Shown one piece after another: positions 50,500 to 60,209 of a DNA stretch of 64,000 bases. A program made the translations under genes and the position numbers. Within the stretch, counting starts at the first letter, position 1. The number at the start of each line of letters is the position of its first letter. This DNA is from an uncultured Woeseiaceae bacterium (lineage in GTDB: Bacteria > Pseudomonadota > Gammaproteobacteria > Steroidobacterales > Woeseiaceae), in contig CALZJH010000001.1 in the NCBI GenBank assembly GCA_945787845.1, positions 186,001 through 250,000 on the forward strand, written 5' to 3'. The notes beneath the pieces were generated by a model. That model was given only the letters and a program-made list of their open reading frames with translations. It did no database searches and had not been told where the DNA came from.

Positions 50500-50943
50500 A
50501 TGGCAATCGCAGATCTCAATTACGTACTCAAATTGTTCAGTGGCTCCGAAATCAGTCCGGAGAACGAGAACGATCTGTTCGAAGAAGTCCTGCTGATGAC
50601 GTTGGCGCGCGCTGCCAATGCGGACGTGAGTATCCAGCACGTCGAGGTTGAAAGTATCCAGGCTATTCTCAAGAACCATACGGGCAAAGACTTCAGTTCT
50701 GCGGACATTCGTGTCGCGGCGCGCGAAGAGCTATACGCGGAGGCGACGCTGGTGAAGTATTTGCGCGGCGCTCAGAAAAAGTTGAGTGATGAACATCGCG
50801 TGGAAGTCGTTGAGGCGCTCACCGAGGTATTTCGAAGTGATTCGACGGTGAGTGGGCTTGAAGTCGATTTCTTCAATAATGTGGTTGTCGCGTTGAACGT
50901 TACGCCGGCGCAAATAGCCGGACTGGTCGCTGGCGACGTTTGA
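50500..50943 (+). CDS. TerB-family protein
   Basis: 147 residues, soluble and helical. FEEVLLMTLARAANADVSIQHVEVESIQAILKNH and the RVEVVEALTEVFRSDSTVSGLEVDFFNNVV repeat match the tellurite-resistance TerB fold, which has two acidic helical repeats and may bind metal. TerB proteins occur outside ter operons and their role is poorly known; here the gene is alone, between an intergenic region with the micro-ORF and a strong terminator. Ribosome-binding site GAGAGTAGAAA. Confidence 0.8.
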   Translation: MAIADLNYVLKLFSGSEISPENENDLFEEVLLMTLARAANADVSIQHVEVESIQAILKNHTGKDFSSADIRVAAREELYAEATLVKYLRGAQKKLSDEHRVEVVEALTEVFRSDSTVSGLEVDFFNNVVVALNVTPAQIAGLVAGDV

Positions 50944-50966
50944 GGCAAGACATCAAGATTAGGAAA

Positions 50967-50991
50967 ACGGGCCTGACGGCCCGTTTTTTTT
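50967..50991. terminator. Bidirectional terminator between terB-like and EamA genes
   Basis: Stem ACGGGCC / GGCCCGT, loop TGAC, then T-run of 8 on the plus strand; preceded by AAAA, so it can act on the minus strand also. Serves the convergent genes on each side. Confidence 0.88.
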
Positions 50992-50998
50992 GCGCCGA

Positions 50999-51889
50999 TT
51001 ATTCCCGGGCGTCGACATTCTGAATGCTGCTGCGATACACAACGAAGACTCCTGAAGCCATGATGATAATGGCGCCCACTACGACCCACCGGTCGGGTAC
51101 CTCGTCCCAGATCATAAATCCCGCGATGGCGCCCGCCACCAGGGCAAGGTATTCGAGGGGCGCAAGTATCGCCGGCGACACAGCACGATAGCCGTTGACG
51201 AATCCGATCCAGGCGAAGATCGAGCACACAGCTGCGCCCAGGATGAGAGTCCAGCCGCTGACATCCGGAGACAGCCAGGTGTCGGTGTCGTACAGGGCAA
51301 CAGCGACTATCAGCGGACCCACGACGACGTAGAAGGCCAGGGAAAACGTGGACTCGGTTCTACCGAGCCGCCGGGCAGTGATCGCCTGGCATGCGTAGCA
51401 GAAGGCGGCGATCAGAACAGCTATCGCGGCAAACGAGAATTCGCCGCGCCCCGGTCGCAACATCACGAGCACGCCGATGAAGCCCAGGCCAACGGCGAGC
51501 CATCGGCGCCAGCCGATCTCATCGCCGAGAAAGACAGCGGACAGGGCGGTCATGATGAGCGGTGCCGTGTAACCCAGGGTCAGAGCATTGACGAGCGGCA
51601 TTCGAGCCAGCCCATAGAAAAAGCCGAACATCGCACCAATCGCGAACACCGACCGCAATACGTGCCAGCCGATTTCCCGGGTGTGTAGCGCCTGCAAACC
51701 GCCAAACTGCGGCGCTATTGACAGCATGATGGCGATCGCAATAAGGCTGCGCAGCAAAATGAACTGCACGAGCGAGTAGGTTTCGAGAATTTCCTTGGCG
51801 CAGAGATCGAGACCAAGCCCGCCGGCAACACCGAGTAACAGCCAGGCAGCTGCTTTCGGCACGTTCTCGGAGTCGATTGTCGCCGCCAT
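50999..51889 (-). CDS. EamA/DMT-family transporter
   Basis: 296 residues from ATG 51889 (longer frames to 51928 or 51940 add basic residues without a better site). Ten hydrophobic segments in two homologous halves, the EamA repeat: WLLLGVAGGLGLDLCAKEILETY begins the first, FAAIAVLIAAFCYACQAITAR the second. Family members export amino acids, nucleotides or other metabolites. No clustered biosynthetic gene hints at its substrate. Confidence 0.86.
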   Translation of the reverse strand: MAATIDSENVPKAAAWLLLGVAGGLGLDLCAKEILETYSLVQFILLRSLIAIAIMLSIAPQFGGLQALHTREIGWHVLRSVFAIGAMFGFFYGLARMPLVNALTLGYTAPLIMTALSAVFLGDEIGWRRWLAVGLGFIGVLVMLRPGRGEFSFAAIAVLIAAFCYACQAITARRLGRTESTFSLAFYVVVGPLIVAVALYDTDTWLSPDVSGWTLILGAAVCSIFAWIGFVNGYRAVSPAILAPLEYLALVAGAIAGFMIWDEVPDRWVVVGAIIIMASGVFVVYRSSIQNVDARE

Positions 51890-52022
51890 CGTTGAATCTT
51901 GTCCGTAATGTGAATGCGAGCTGAACATGGTCGCATGCAATTGCGCGCAAGCCCATAGGGTTCAGCCTCGATTCAGTGTGATGGGTGCTAAATGACACTG
52001 TAAGCAACGAGAGGACGTCGTT

Positions 52023-52778
52023 ATGAAAAACGTGACCCGCACAACCTTATCAATAGTTCTGCTCATGCTGGCGAGCGCTGGCATGGCGGAAACGAATGCC
52101 GAGCCCCGGCAAAGCATGACGTCGCAAGGATCGGATATTCCGCGCGGCCGAGTCGCTACCGACAATGCAACCTTCGATGAGTACGCGCCGTTGCGGACAG
52201 AGGGAACGCGAAGCAAGAAGGACACGCGTTCGGCACAGCTCAAGTCCGGTGGTGTCGTTGCCCAGTCCGGGGATCCCAACTTCTGGTTCTACGATGTGGA
52301 TCTGCAGCTGTTTGCCGATCATGATCGGGACGGCTATTTCACCGGCATCGATCTCCTGTTTGACGCCGATACGACCTATGCCGTTGCTGATGTCTATGCA
52401 GTGCTCTACCTCAGCTATGAGCTGGGACCCTGGGAAGAGTACGCGGCGACCGATGATTTCACGCTGTTTGGCAGCACGAGCGCCGATGACTACATCGTCG
52501 AAACCGAGCTCGTGTCGGGCTACCCCACGGGACACTACGACCTGCTGATCGAGCTGTTCGACGCCTATGACGGAACCTACCTCACGAGTATCGGGCCGGA
52601 CGAAACATCCGAGCTGTCAATCATTCCGCTTGAGGATGCGTCTCGTGACGTGTTCTACGGGGGCGACACCATCGTTGTCGTCGATTCGGGTGGCGGTTCC
52701 TTCGGCTTGTTCCTGCTCTTCGGACTCCTGGCCTTGCGCATGACCGTTCGGCCCCACGCGGCAAGATCGTCGAAGTAG
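52023..52778 (+). CDS. GlyGly-CTERM surface protein
   Basis: 251 residues. Signal peptide MKNVTRTTLSIVLLMLASAGMA, an extracytoplasmic domain with FYDVDLQLFADHDRDGYFTGIDLLFDADT, then the GlyGly-CTERM sorting tail: GGGSFGLFLLFGLLALR and a basic end. Such proteins are cut by rhombosortase and handed to type II secretion or the surface. The domain resembles choice-of-anchor H proteins. Its last 124 bases overlap the end of the convergent RND gene. Confidence 0.83.
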   Translation: MKNVTRTTLSIVLLMLASAGMAETNAEPRQSMTSQGSDIPRGRVATDNATFDEYAPLRTEGTRSKKDTRSAQLKSGGVVAQSGDPNFWFYDVDLQLFADHDRDGYFTGIDLLFDADTTYAVADVYAVLYLSYELGPWEEYAATDDFTLFGSTSADDYIVETELVSGYPTGHYDLLIELFDAYDGTYLTSIGPDETSELSIIPLEDASRDVFYGGDTIVVVDSGGGSFGLFLLFGLLALRMTVRPHAARSSK

Positions 52779-55777
52779 ATATACAGGGCGGGCACGACGA
52801 GCAGAGATACGACTGTTGAGAATGCGAGCCCGCCGATGATAGCTCTCGCCATCGGGTAGTACGGAGGACCGTCTCCCCCGACCTGCGTGGTACCCATGGC
52901 GAGCGGTGTCAGCCCGACAATCGTCGTGGCGACCGTCATCAGGATCGGGCGCAGGCGGTCACGGCCGGCGATCACGATCGAGCGGTTCCGCGGCACCCCT
53001 TCCTGGCGCAGGTTGTTCACGTGGTCGACGAGCACGATCCCGTTATTCACGACCACGCCGATCAGGATCATAATGCCGATCATCGCCATGAAGGAAAACG
53101 TCGTACCGGTTGCTGCAAAGAACAGAAACACGCCGAAAATCGAGAAGACGATGGAGCCGAGAATGATCGAAAACGGCAGCAGCATGGACTCGAACAGGGC
53201 CGCCATTACGAGGAAGATGCAGGCTACGCCAAGAATGATGTTGGTCATCATCATGCCGGCCGTTTCGTCCTGGCGTTCGAAGCCACGGCCTTCTTTCCAG
53301 CTGTAGCCCGGGGGCAGGTCCATCTGGCTCATCAGGCTCTTGACGCGCGGCCGAACGTCGTCAGGACTAACGTCGTCCTCGAGATTGCCCGATATGATGA
53401 CCGCGGTTTGCCGGTCGGTCCGACGGATCGTGTCGGGTGACTTGCTGATGTGCATTGTCGCCACACTGCCGAGCGTGATGCGCTGGCCATCAGGCGTGTA
53501 CAAGGGTAAGTCGGCGAGCTGCTCGATGCTTTGCTTGTCGTCCTCGCGGAACGCCAGGCGAACATCGACTTCACCCGAGCTGCCGCGGAACTCCCTCAGG
53601 TTTTCACCACGCATCGCAATCGCGATCGATTGCGCGATCTCCGCGGTCGTCAGTCCTGTATTTGCAGCGCGTGCACGGTCGATGCTGACACGAATCTCCT
53701 TATCACCGGATTCCGAGTCTGCCTGCACGTCTTTCAGCCCTTCGACCGACGACAGCGCACGTGCAATATCGACGCCCAGTTCGTTCAGGATCTCGGTCGA
53801 ATCGCCGCTGATCTGTATCGAAAAGCCTTCGCCTCCCCCTTGCTGATCAAACTGGAAGCTCGGTTTGCCGATCGCGATGGCCGGCAGGTCTTTCTCGATG
53901 CGTTCAATGATCTCGCGCGTCGACAGCGTTGCGTCATCTTCGTCGGTCAGCAGGATGGTCGACTCGGCCCGGCCCTGGTCGTAGTAGCTGTAGACCGACC
54001 GAATATTGAACTCTTCCTTGCGCGAATACAGGTAGTCTTCAATGGTGTCGACCGTGTCTTCGATCCGTTCGAGCGAGTGCTGACCCTGGACGTGATAGGG
54101 CATGAACAGGCGCCGCCCGACGTCCTGCGGGAACATGTCGAACTTCACCAGATCCTGGCCCAATGGCGGGGGCAATGGCTGCACGCCGATAATACAGATC
54201 ATGAGGATACCGAACCCGGTCCACCAGCGGTGCCCGATGATCCACTCGAGGGCGCGCACATAGCGATTGGTGAGCCGCGTGATCCAGGCGCCCGCCTTGG
54301 GCTGGGGCGGAACCGCAACCCGCGCGGCCAGCATGGGCACGAGCGTCTGCGCGATGAGCAGGGACGCGAGTAAGGCGACGATAATCGTAATCGCAACGTG
54401 CGTCAGGAAAATTGTAATGTCTACCTGCGCACCGAATACGATCGGTGCGAATACGATGATGGTGGTGAACGTGCCCGCGATAACAGCGAGTCCGACTTCC
54501 TTCACACCACTGATCGTTGCGGTGAACGGCTTGTCCGGTTCCTCACTTCGATGTCGGAAGATGCTCTCGGTAATGACGACCGCGTTGTCCACGAGCATGC
54601 CGACCGCGAGCATGAGGCCCATCATGGACAGGATATTCAGCGTCAGCCCGGCGAAGTACAGGGCGCCGAGGGTGATTAACAGGGAAAACGGAACAGACGC
54701 GGTGACAATCAGTGTCGTCGTAACCTGGCGCAGGAACAGGTAGAGCACGAGCAGCGCCAGCAGGCCACCGAGCGCTCCGGCGGTCAGCAGGTCCGACAGG
54801 GACTCGCGCACGCTTTCACCCTGGTTGTCGAGTGAGAAAATATTAATGCCCTGCATCTGCGGCAGTTTTCCGATCTTCTCGACTTCGGCGATAACGCGAT
54901 CGGTGACGTCGACAAGATTGGATCCGGTGGTTTTACTAATGGCGACGCCGATGGCGTAGTCCTGGTCGAGATGGCGACCGTAATTGCGCTCCGGAGTGCG
55001 TAACTCGACATCGGCAATGTCCTGCAGGGTCAACCCGGACGCATTGACGACGAGGGTACGGATCTCCTCGACCGAGGAGAACTCGCCGCTGGGCCGCACG
55101 CTGAAGCGTTCGCCGCCCGCCGTAATCTTGCCGGCGCTGACAGCGAAGTTGCTGCTGAGCAGGAGGTCCCTGACGCTGGCGATATCGACGCCGTAAGCGG
55201 CCAGCATGTCGGGTTTCAACAGAATACGAATTTCACGCGGGTCGACACCCTGGAGGTCGACCCGGGAGACGCCGTCGAGTCGCTCAAGACGGCGTTTCAG
55301 AATACGGTCCAGCAGTTCGTGGCTGTCGGACAGGTCGCGTTCACTTGAGATACGTAGCTGCAGAACAGGCTGGTCGCCGAGCGACCCTGTGAACACGAAA
55401 ATGCGGCGCACGTCTTCGGGCAGCAGGTCCCGAATTCCGTCAACCTTGGCGCGGGCCTCGATGCCCTTGGCGCCCATGCTGCTGTCCCAGCCGAATTGCA
55501 GGAAGATCTGCGACTGGCCTTCGCTGGAACTTGAGAACATGCGCTCGACACCGGACAAGGTCGCCAGGGCTTCCTCGACCGGGCGGGTGATCAGTCGCTC
55601 TACTTCTTCAGGCGTTGAACCGGCATACGGTATCTGGATGAAAATGCCCGGGAACTCGATATCCGGAAACTTTTCGAGCGGTAGCAATCGCGACGCAATC
55701 AGCCCCACCATGGCGAGGGCGACGAACACGACGACGGTCGTCACGGGTCGGTGTAATGCGATCTCGGTGTGCTTCAT
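52655..55777 (-). CDS. RND-family efflux pump, inner membrane subunit (second)
   Basis: 1040 residues, HAE1/AcrB-like in layout: two halves each with six membrane segments and a large periplasmic loop. LRQVTTTLIVTASVPFSLLITLGALYFAGLTLNILSMMGLMLAVGMLVDNAVVITESIF contains the conserved Asp of proton relay, and the second half has FMAMIGIMILIGVVVNNGIVLVDH. Fourth gene of the operon, its ATG overlapping the stop of the first pump by four bases. The 3' end overlaps the GlyGly-CTERM gene. Substrate unknown; paired pumps and adaptors suggest heteromeric assembly as in MdtBC. Confidence 0.93.
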   Translation of the reverse strand: MKHTEIALHRPVTTVVVFVALAMVGLIASRLLPLEKFPDIEFPGIFIQIPYAGSTPEEVERLITRPVEEALATLSGVERMFSSSSEGQSQIFLQFGWDSSMGAKGIEARAKVDGIRDLLPEDVRRIFVFTGSLGDQPVLQLRISSERDLSDSHELLDRILKRRLERLDGVSRVDLQGVDPREIRILLKPDMLAAYGVDIASVRDLLLSSNFAVSAGKITAGGERFSVRPSGEFSSVEEIRTLVVNASGLTLQDIADVELRTPERNYGRHLDQDYAIGVAISKTTGSNLVDVTDRVIAEVEKIGKLPQMQGINIFSLDNQGESVRESLSDLLTAGALGGLLALLVLYLFLRQVTTTLIVTASVPFSLLITLGALYFAGLTLNILSMMGLMLAVGMLVDNAVVITESIFRHRSEEPDKPFTATISGVKEVGLAVIAGTFTTIIVFAPIVFGAQVDITIFLTHVAITIIVALLASLLIAQTLVPMLAARVAVPPQPKAGAWITRLTNRYVRALEWIIGHRWWTGFGILMICIIGVQPLPPPLGQDLVKFDMFPQDVGRRLFMPYHVQGQHSLERIEDTVDTIEDYLYSRKEEFNIRSVYSYYDQGRAESTILLTDEDDATLSTREIIERIEKDLPAIAIGKPSFQFDQQGGGEGFSIQISGDSTEILNELGVDIARALSSVEGLKDVQADSESGDKEIRVSIDRARAANTGLTTAEIAQSIAIAMRGENLREFRGSSGEVDVRLAFREDDKQSIEQLADLPLYTPDGQRITLGSVATMHISKSPDTIRRTDRQTAVIISGNLEDDVSPDDVRPRVKSLMSQMDLPPGYSWKEGRGFERQDETAGMMMTNIILGVACIFLVMAALFESMLLPFSIILGSIVFSIFGVFLFFAATGTTFSFMAMIGIMILIGVVVNNGIVLVDHVNNLRQEGVPRNRSIVIAGRDRLRPILMTVATTIVGLTPLAMGTTQVGGDGPPYYPMARAIIGGLAFSTVVSLLVVPALYIYFDDLAAWGRTVMRKARSPKSRNKPKEPPPESTTTMVSPP

Positions 55778-58700
55778 CGCGCGACCGTGGCTTCGTCGGT
55801 TGCGCCGGCCGGCCAGCGCTTGCGGTCCATCAGCGAATAGACGACCGGGATGACCAGCAGGGTAAGCATTGTCGAAACAACGAGTCCACCAATGACGGTA
55901 ATGGCCATCGGCGTGCGCACTTCGGAGCCCTCACCAAAGCCCATCGCCATGGGCATCAGCCCGAGTGCTGTTGTTAGTGACGTCATGAGAATCGGCCGCA
56001 GGCGGGCGCTTCCCGCCTCCATGATGGCATCAACGCGTGCAATGCCTTGCGCCCGTAGCTGGTTGATCAGGTCGACCAGCACGATAGCGTTGTTGACGAC
56101 GATACCCGCGAGCATGATCACGCCAATCAAGGCCACGATGTTGATCGTGGTTCCGGTTATGAACAGTGCAAGGACGGCGCCGACAAGTGCCAGTGGAATC
56201 GTAAACAGGATAACGAAGGGATGAATAAGCGATTCAAATTGTGATGCCATCACCAGGTAGACGAGGAAGATGGCAAGCAGTAACGCAAATTGCATCGATT
56301 CAAACGACTCCTGCATTTCCTCGCTCTGTCCCGAGACAATCGCAGTGACACCGTTGGGCATTGGAATGCGACTCACGATGGCACCGGCTTCGGCCGCGGC
56401 AGCACCGAGGTCGCCATACGCGAGATTGGTCGTGATGATGGCAACCCGCTCCTGCGCAACGCGGCGGATTTCGGCCGGGCCCTGCGAGACAACGACGTCA
56501 GCAACGGCATCGAGCGTCACGGGGCGGTCGGACATCGGGTTGACGATCAGTCGACGGATTTCATCAATGCTCGACTCCCGCGTATCGACACTGCGGACCA
56601 GGACGTCGATCTTCTTGTCGCGCCACGTGTAACGCGTGGCGAGTTCGCCGCGAACATTGGCGACGACACGGTTGGCGATATCGCGAACGGCGAGGCCAAG
56701 CTTCGCGGCCCGTTCCTGGTCGAACACGATCTGGATTTCCGGGTTACCGCGCTCCACGGTCGTTTTGATGTCTGTGAAGCGGTCCGAAGAGGACATTTCC
56801 TGGATAACGGCATTACTGACGCGTGCCAGTGCGTCCAGGTCATATCCCGAAATTTCAACCTGCAGCGGACTGGCGAAAGACAGCAACGCCGGCCTGCTGA
56901 ATTCATACTGCACGCCGGGCAGGCGCGACAGCTCGTCGCGCATGACGTCCATCGCCGCATTCTCCGCGTCGCGGCCGGCTCCGGGCGCGAGCTGCACGCT
57001 CAATGAGCCCGTGTTGTCACCGGCGTCCACGGGATTCGCGTCGAGGCGGTTGCCAGTGCCCGCGACAGAGTAGTTCAGGGCAACGGCATCGATACCACTG
57101 GCAGCACGTTGCGCGACCTGGATAGCTCTGTCGGTTTCCGACAATGGCGCGCCCGGCGCCAGCCGCAGGTCGACATCAAATTCGCCCTGCGAGAACTGTG
57201 GAATAAGCTCTGTGCCGAGACGCGGCACCAAAGACATGGTCGCCGCGAATATTGCCACGGCCATGGTCACGACAGCCCAGCGGTGGTGCAGCGACCAGCG
57301 CAGCATGCGTGGATAAACGGCTGCGACCAGCGCGTAAAGTCGCTGAAAAATCCAGGTGGGGATCCACAGCAGGGCCCACATGACCCAGCTGATCACCATG
57401 AACAGGAAGCCGAATACGCGCACTATAAATGCAGACACTGCGGTGATTACGCTGACGACAAAGCGGACGATCCGTTTCAGAAACCGCACGAATGCCGACT
57501 TCGGCTCGACTTCGTAATCAGCGCTGTCGATCTCGCCTTCGTAACGGCCGCGAGCGCCGAGTGATGCGAGCATCGGGATCAGCGTCAGCGCGACGATCAG
57601 TGAAAAGACCAGCGCGAAGGTCACGGTCAGCGCCTGGTCGCGGAACAGCTGTCCTGCGATGCCGCTGATAAACACCATCGGGAAAAAGACGGCGATCGTT
57701 GTCAGGGTTGCGGCGACCACGGCAGAGGCAACCTCGGTCGTCCCGTTCTGCGCCGCCTCCACGAGACTTTGCCCCTGCTCCTTTTTCCGCACGATATTTT
57801 CGAGAACGACAATGGAGTTATCGACCAGCATCCCGACTGCGAGCGCAATGCCGCCAAGCGACATGATGTTGAGCGAAATGTCGTTGGTATACATCAACAG
57901 GAATGTGCCAATGACCGATACCGGGATGGCAATCCCCACGATAGTCGTGGACCGCGAATCCTGCAGGAACCCGTACAGGACGAGAATCGCGATCAGGCCA
58001 CCATAAATCGCGGCAAGGCGCACATCGTCCACGGCCGACGATATAAATGTGGATTGGTCGTGGACTGTGACGATGTCGATATTGTCCGGGAGGCTGTCAC
58101 GCAGCGCTTCGAGACGTCGTTCGATGCGACCCGCAACCTGGACCGTGTTGGCGTCGCCCTCCTTGTAGACGGCAAGTTCGACGGATTCCTGGCCACGGAC
58201 CCGTGTAATTGCCTCGCGCTCCTTGTAGCCGCGTTCAACGGTTGCCACGTCGCGCAGGTATACCGGGCGGTCCGCCACATAAGCGACGATGGCGTCGCGA
58301 AACTCGTCGACAGTCTGGAATTCGTTCAGCGTGCGTACGAGGAAACGCTGGTTGCCTTCCTCGAGGCGACCACCCGACAGGTTGACATTCTCGGCACGAA
58401 TGCGGGCTGCGATCTGGTCGATGCTAATACCAAGCTGGGACAGTTTTTGCTGGTCGACGCGAACCTGGATTTCGTCCTCGAGGCCACCGCTGACTTTCAC
58501 AGCAGCGGTGCCTTCCTGGGCCTCGAGGTCGGTCTTGATCCGGTCTTCGGCCAGGCGGCGCAGCGCTTTCAGCCGAGCCTCACTGGTCTCCCCGGGCGTT
58601 TCAGCCGATTCCTTGTAGAGAAGACCCAGGCGGACGATCGGTTCCGACGACGGGTCAAATCGCAGGAGCAGGGGGCGGCTGGCCTCCAGCGGCAGGAACA

Positions 58701-59049
58701 GCACGTCGAGCTTCTCGCGGACATCGACCCCGGCAATGTCCATGTCGGTGCCCCAGAGAAACTCGACCGTGACATCCGACTGACCCGAGCGTGAGACAGA
58801 GCGTACGAGGCGGACATTGCGCACCACGCCGACGGATTCCTCGATAGGTTTGGTAAGGAGGTTCTCGATTTCAACCGGCGCTGCGCCGGTCAGCTCGGTG
58901 CGTACCGTGATTGTGGGGTAGGAAATGTCCGGGAGCAGGTTCAGCTTCAGTCGCGACAGCGACACCATGCCGAACAGCACGATGGCCACCATGAACATCA
59001 CAATTGTGACGCGACGCTGTGTAGCGATTTCTATCAGGCGGCGCATCAT
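55774..59049 (-). CDS. RND-family efflux pump, inner membrane subunit (first)
   Basis: 1091 residues, HAE1-type. GTEL/TVRTELTGAAPVEIENLLTKPIEE is the typical porter start, and SLGGIALAVGMLVDNSIVVLENI has the relay Asp. About residues 500-580 is an inserted stretch not usual in this family: acidic (EIDSADYEVEPK), then extra hydrophobic segments (FVVSVITAVSAFIVRVFGFLFMVISWVMWALLWIPTW) before the second half. Third gene of the operon; overlaps the adaptor gene and the next pump gene by four bases. Confidence 0.92.
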   Translation of the reverse strand: MMRRLIEIATQRRVTIVMFMVAIVLFGMVSLSRLKLNLLPDISYPTITVRTELTGAAPVEIENLLTKPIEESVGVVRNVRLVRSVSRSGQSDVTVEFLWGTDMDIAGVDVREKLDVLFLPLEASRPLLLRFDPSSEPIVRLGLLYKESAETPGETSEARLKALRRLAEDRIKTDLEAQEGTAAVKVSGGLEDEIQVRVDQQKLSQLGISIDQIAARIRAENVNLSGGRLEEGNQRFLVRTLNEFQTVDEFRDAIVAYVADRPVYLRDVATVERGYKEREAITRVRGQESVELAVYKEGDANTVQVAGRIERRLEALRDSLPDNIDIVTVHDQSTFISSAVDDVRLAAIYGGLIAILVLYGFLQDSRSTTIVGIAIPVSVIGTFLLMYTNDISLNIMSLGGIALAVGMLVDNSIVVLENIVRKKEQGQSLVEAAQNGTTEVASAVVAATLTTIAVFFPMVFISGIAGQLFRDQALTVTFALVFSLIVALTLIPMLASLGARGRYEGEIDSADYEVEPKSAFVRFLKRIVRFVVSVITAVSAFIVRVFGFLFMVISWVMWALLWIPTWIFQRLYALVAAVYPRMLRWSLHHRWAVVTMAVAIFAATMSLVPRLGTELIPQFSQGEFDVDLRLAPGAPLSETDRAIQVAQRAASGIDAVALNYSVAGTGNRLDANPVDAGDNTGSLSVQLAPGAGRDAENAAMDVMRDELSRLPGVQYEFSRPALLSFASPLQVEISGYDLDALARVSNAVIQEMSSSDRFTDIKTTVERGNPEIQIVFDQERAAKLGLAVRDIANRVVANVRGELATRYTWRDKKIDVLVRSVDTRESSIDEIRRLIVNPMSDRPVTLDAVADVVVSQGPAEIRRVAQERVAIITTNLAYGDLGAAAAEAGAIVSRIPMPNGVTAIVSGQSEEMQESFESMQFALLLAIFLVYLVMASQFESLIHPFVILFTIPLALVGAVLALFITGTTINIVALIGVIMLAGIVVNNAIVLVDLINQLRAQGIARVDAIMEAGSARLRPILMTSLTTALGLMPMAMGFGEGSEVRTPMAITVIGGLVVSTMLTLLVIPVVYSLMDRKRWPAGATDEATVAR

Positions 59050-60155
59050 TCGGTCCCGTTGGCGACAGTCCCCGAGGCGTCGTCGGACTCTGTGGGTTCA
59101 GTCTCAGGCGGCGCGTTAATCACCGTGACCGTGGCATCCGGCTTCAGGCCGACCTGGCCAACGGTAATGACGTTGTCGGTCTCTTCGAGTCCCTCAACAA
59201 TTTCGATCATGCCGTTCTCGCCGTAGCCGGTCGTGACAGGCCGTCGAACGGCCTTGCCATCTTCTACGACAAACACACTCTCCGATCCCAGTTCCTCGAT
59301 GATCGCGCTGCGCGGTACCTGGAGCACATTGAAATGGCTGTCGTACACGATACTCAAACGACCAAACATGCCGGGTTTGATACGGCGTTCGTCGTCGTGA
59401 ATTTCTATGCTTATTTTGAATGTCCCGGTCGCGGGATCGACCACGGGACTCACGCGCGTCACGCTCGCCAGGATCCTCTGGCCGGCGAGAGCGTCGATAT
59501 CGATGGCGACCGGCTGCCCGGGCGCAATCTGTCGGTATTCGCGTTCGGGAACGTGCAGATACACTACCAGCGGATCGAGACCCGTGACGCGGTAAAGCGG
59601 ATCGCCGACCTTGATCGTATTGCCGAGCTTTATGTAGCGCTCGGAGATAACGCCGTTGATGGGCGCTCGGATCTGGGTGTAGTTCAGCTCGAGACTCGCG
59701 AGATTGTAGGAGGCCTGCAGTGCCTCCAGGTCGAAACGCAGTTTTTCGTAGTCACCTTCAGACAAGAGGCCCTTTTCTCTTAAGTCCTTATTGCGTTCGA
59801 AATCGCGCTGCATCTTGCGCAGGCGCGCACTCGACTCATTGAGTTCCAGGCGCAGGCGGTCGCCGTCAAGGCGCGCCATAACCTGACCCTTGGTCACTTC
59901 ATCGCCTTCCTCGACAAGCACCTCGCGAATCTCACCCTCAACTTTGGCAATGACATCCGCTTCTGCGAAAGCTTCAATGGGCGCGGTGCCGGAATAGACG
60001 GCCATGACGTCGCCACGCACGGGAGTGCTGGTTTCAACAGGAATCGGAGGCGATTCTTCTTCCTCCTCCGGTGTCTCGTTCTCGGCTCCCTGCTGGCAGG
60101 CGCTCAGCAGCAAGACGCACGCAATCGCTGCCGAGCTAATGCGATGTAGCTTCAT
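59046..60155 (-). CDS. RND efflux membrane-fusion lipoprotein (second)
   Basis: 369 residues from ATG 60155 behind GGGAGGA. Lipoprotein signal with LLLSACQQG. The biotinyl-lipoyl domain comes in two halves (VIAKVEGEIREVLVEEGDEVTKGQVMARLDGDRL and YTQIRAPINGVISERYIKLGNTIKVGDPLYRV) around a coiled coil with ARLRKMQRDFERNKDLREKGLL. Then the beta-barrel. Joins the inner membrane pump to an outer membrane channel. No outer membrane protein gene is in the operon; a TolC-type channel elsewhere is expected. Confidence 0.93.
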   Translation of the reverse strand: MKLHRISSAAIACVLLLSACQQGAENETPEEEEESPPIPVETSTPVRGDVMAVYSGTAPIEAFAEADVIAKVEGEIREVLVEEGDEVTKGQVMARLDGDRLRLELNESSARLRKMQRDFERNKDLREKGLLSEGDYEKLRFDLEALQASYNLASLELNYTQIRAPINGVISERYIKLGNTIKVGDPLYRVTGLDPLVVYLHVPEREYRQIAPGQPVAIDIDALAGQRILASVTRVSPVVDPATGTFKISIEIHDDERRIKPGMFGRLSIVYDSHFNVLQVPRSAIIEELGSESVFVVEDGKAVRRPVTTGYGENGMIEIVEGLEETDNVITVGQVGLKPDATVTVINAPPETEPTESDDASGTVANGTE

Positions 60156-60209
60156 GAATCCTCCCTTATGCATTGCGCCAGCCGAGTGGCGTCGTGAGCG
60201 CGGCGCGCG

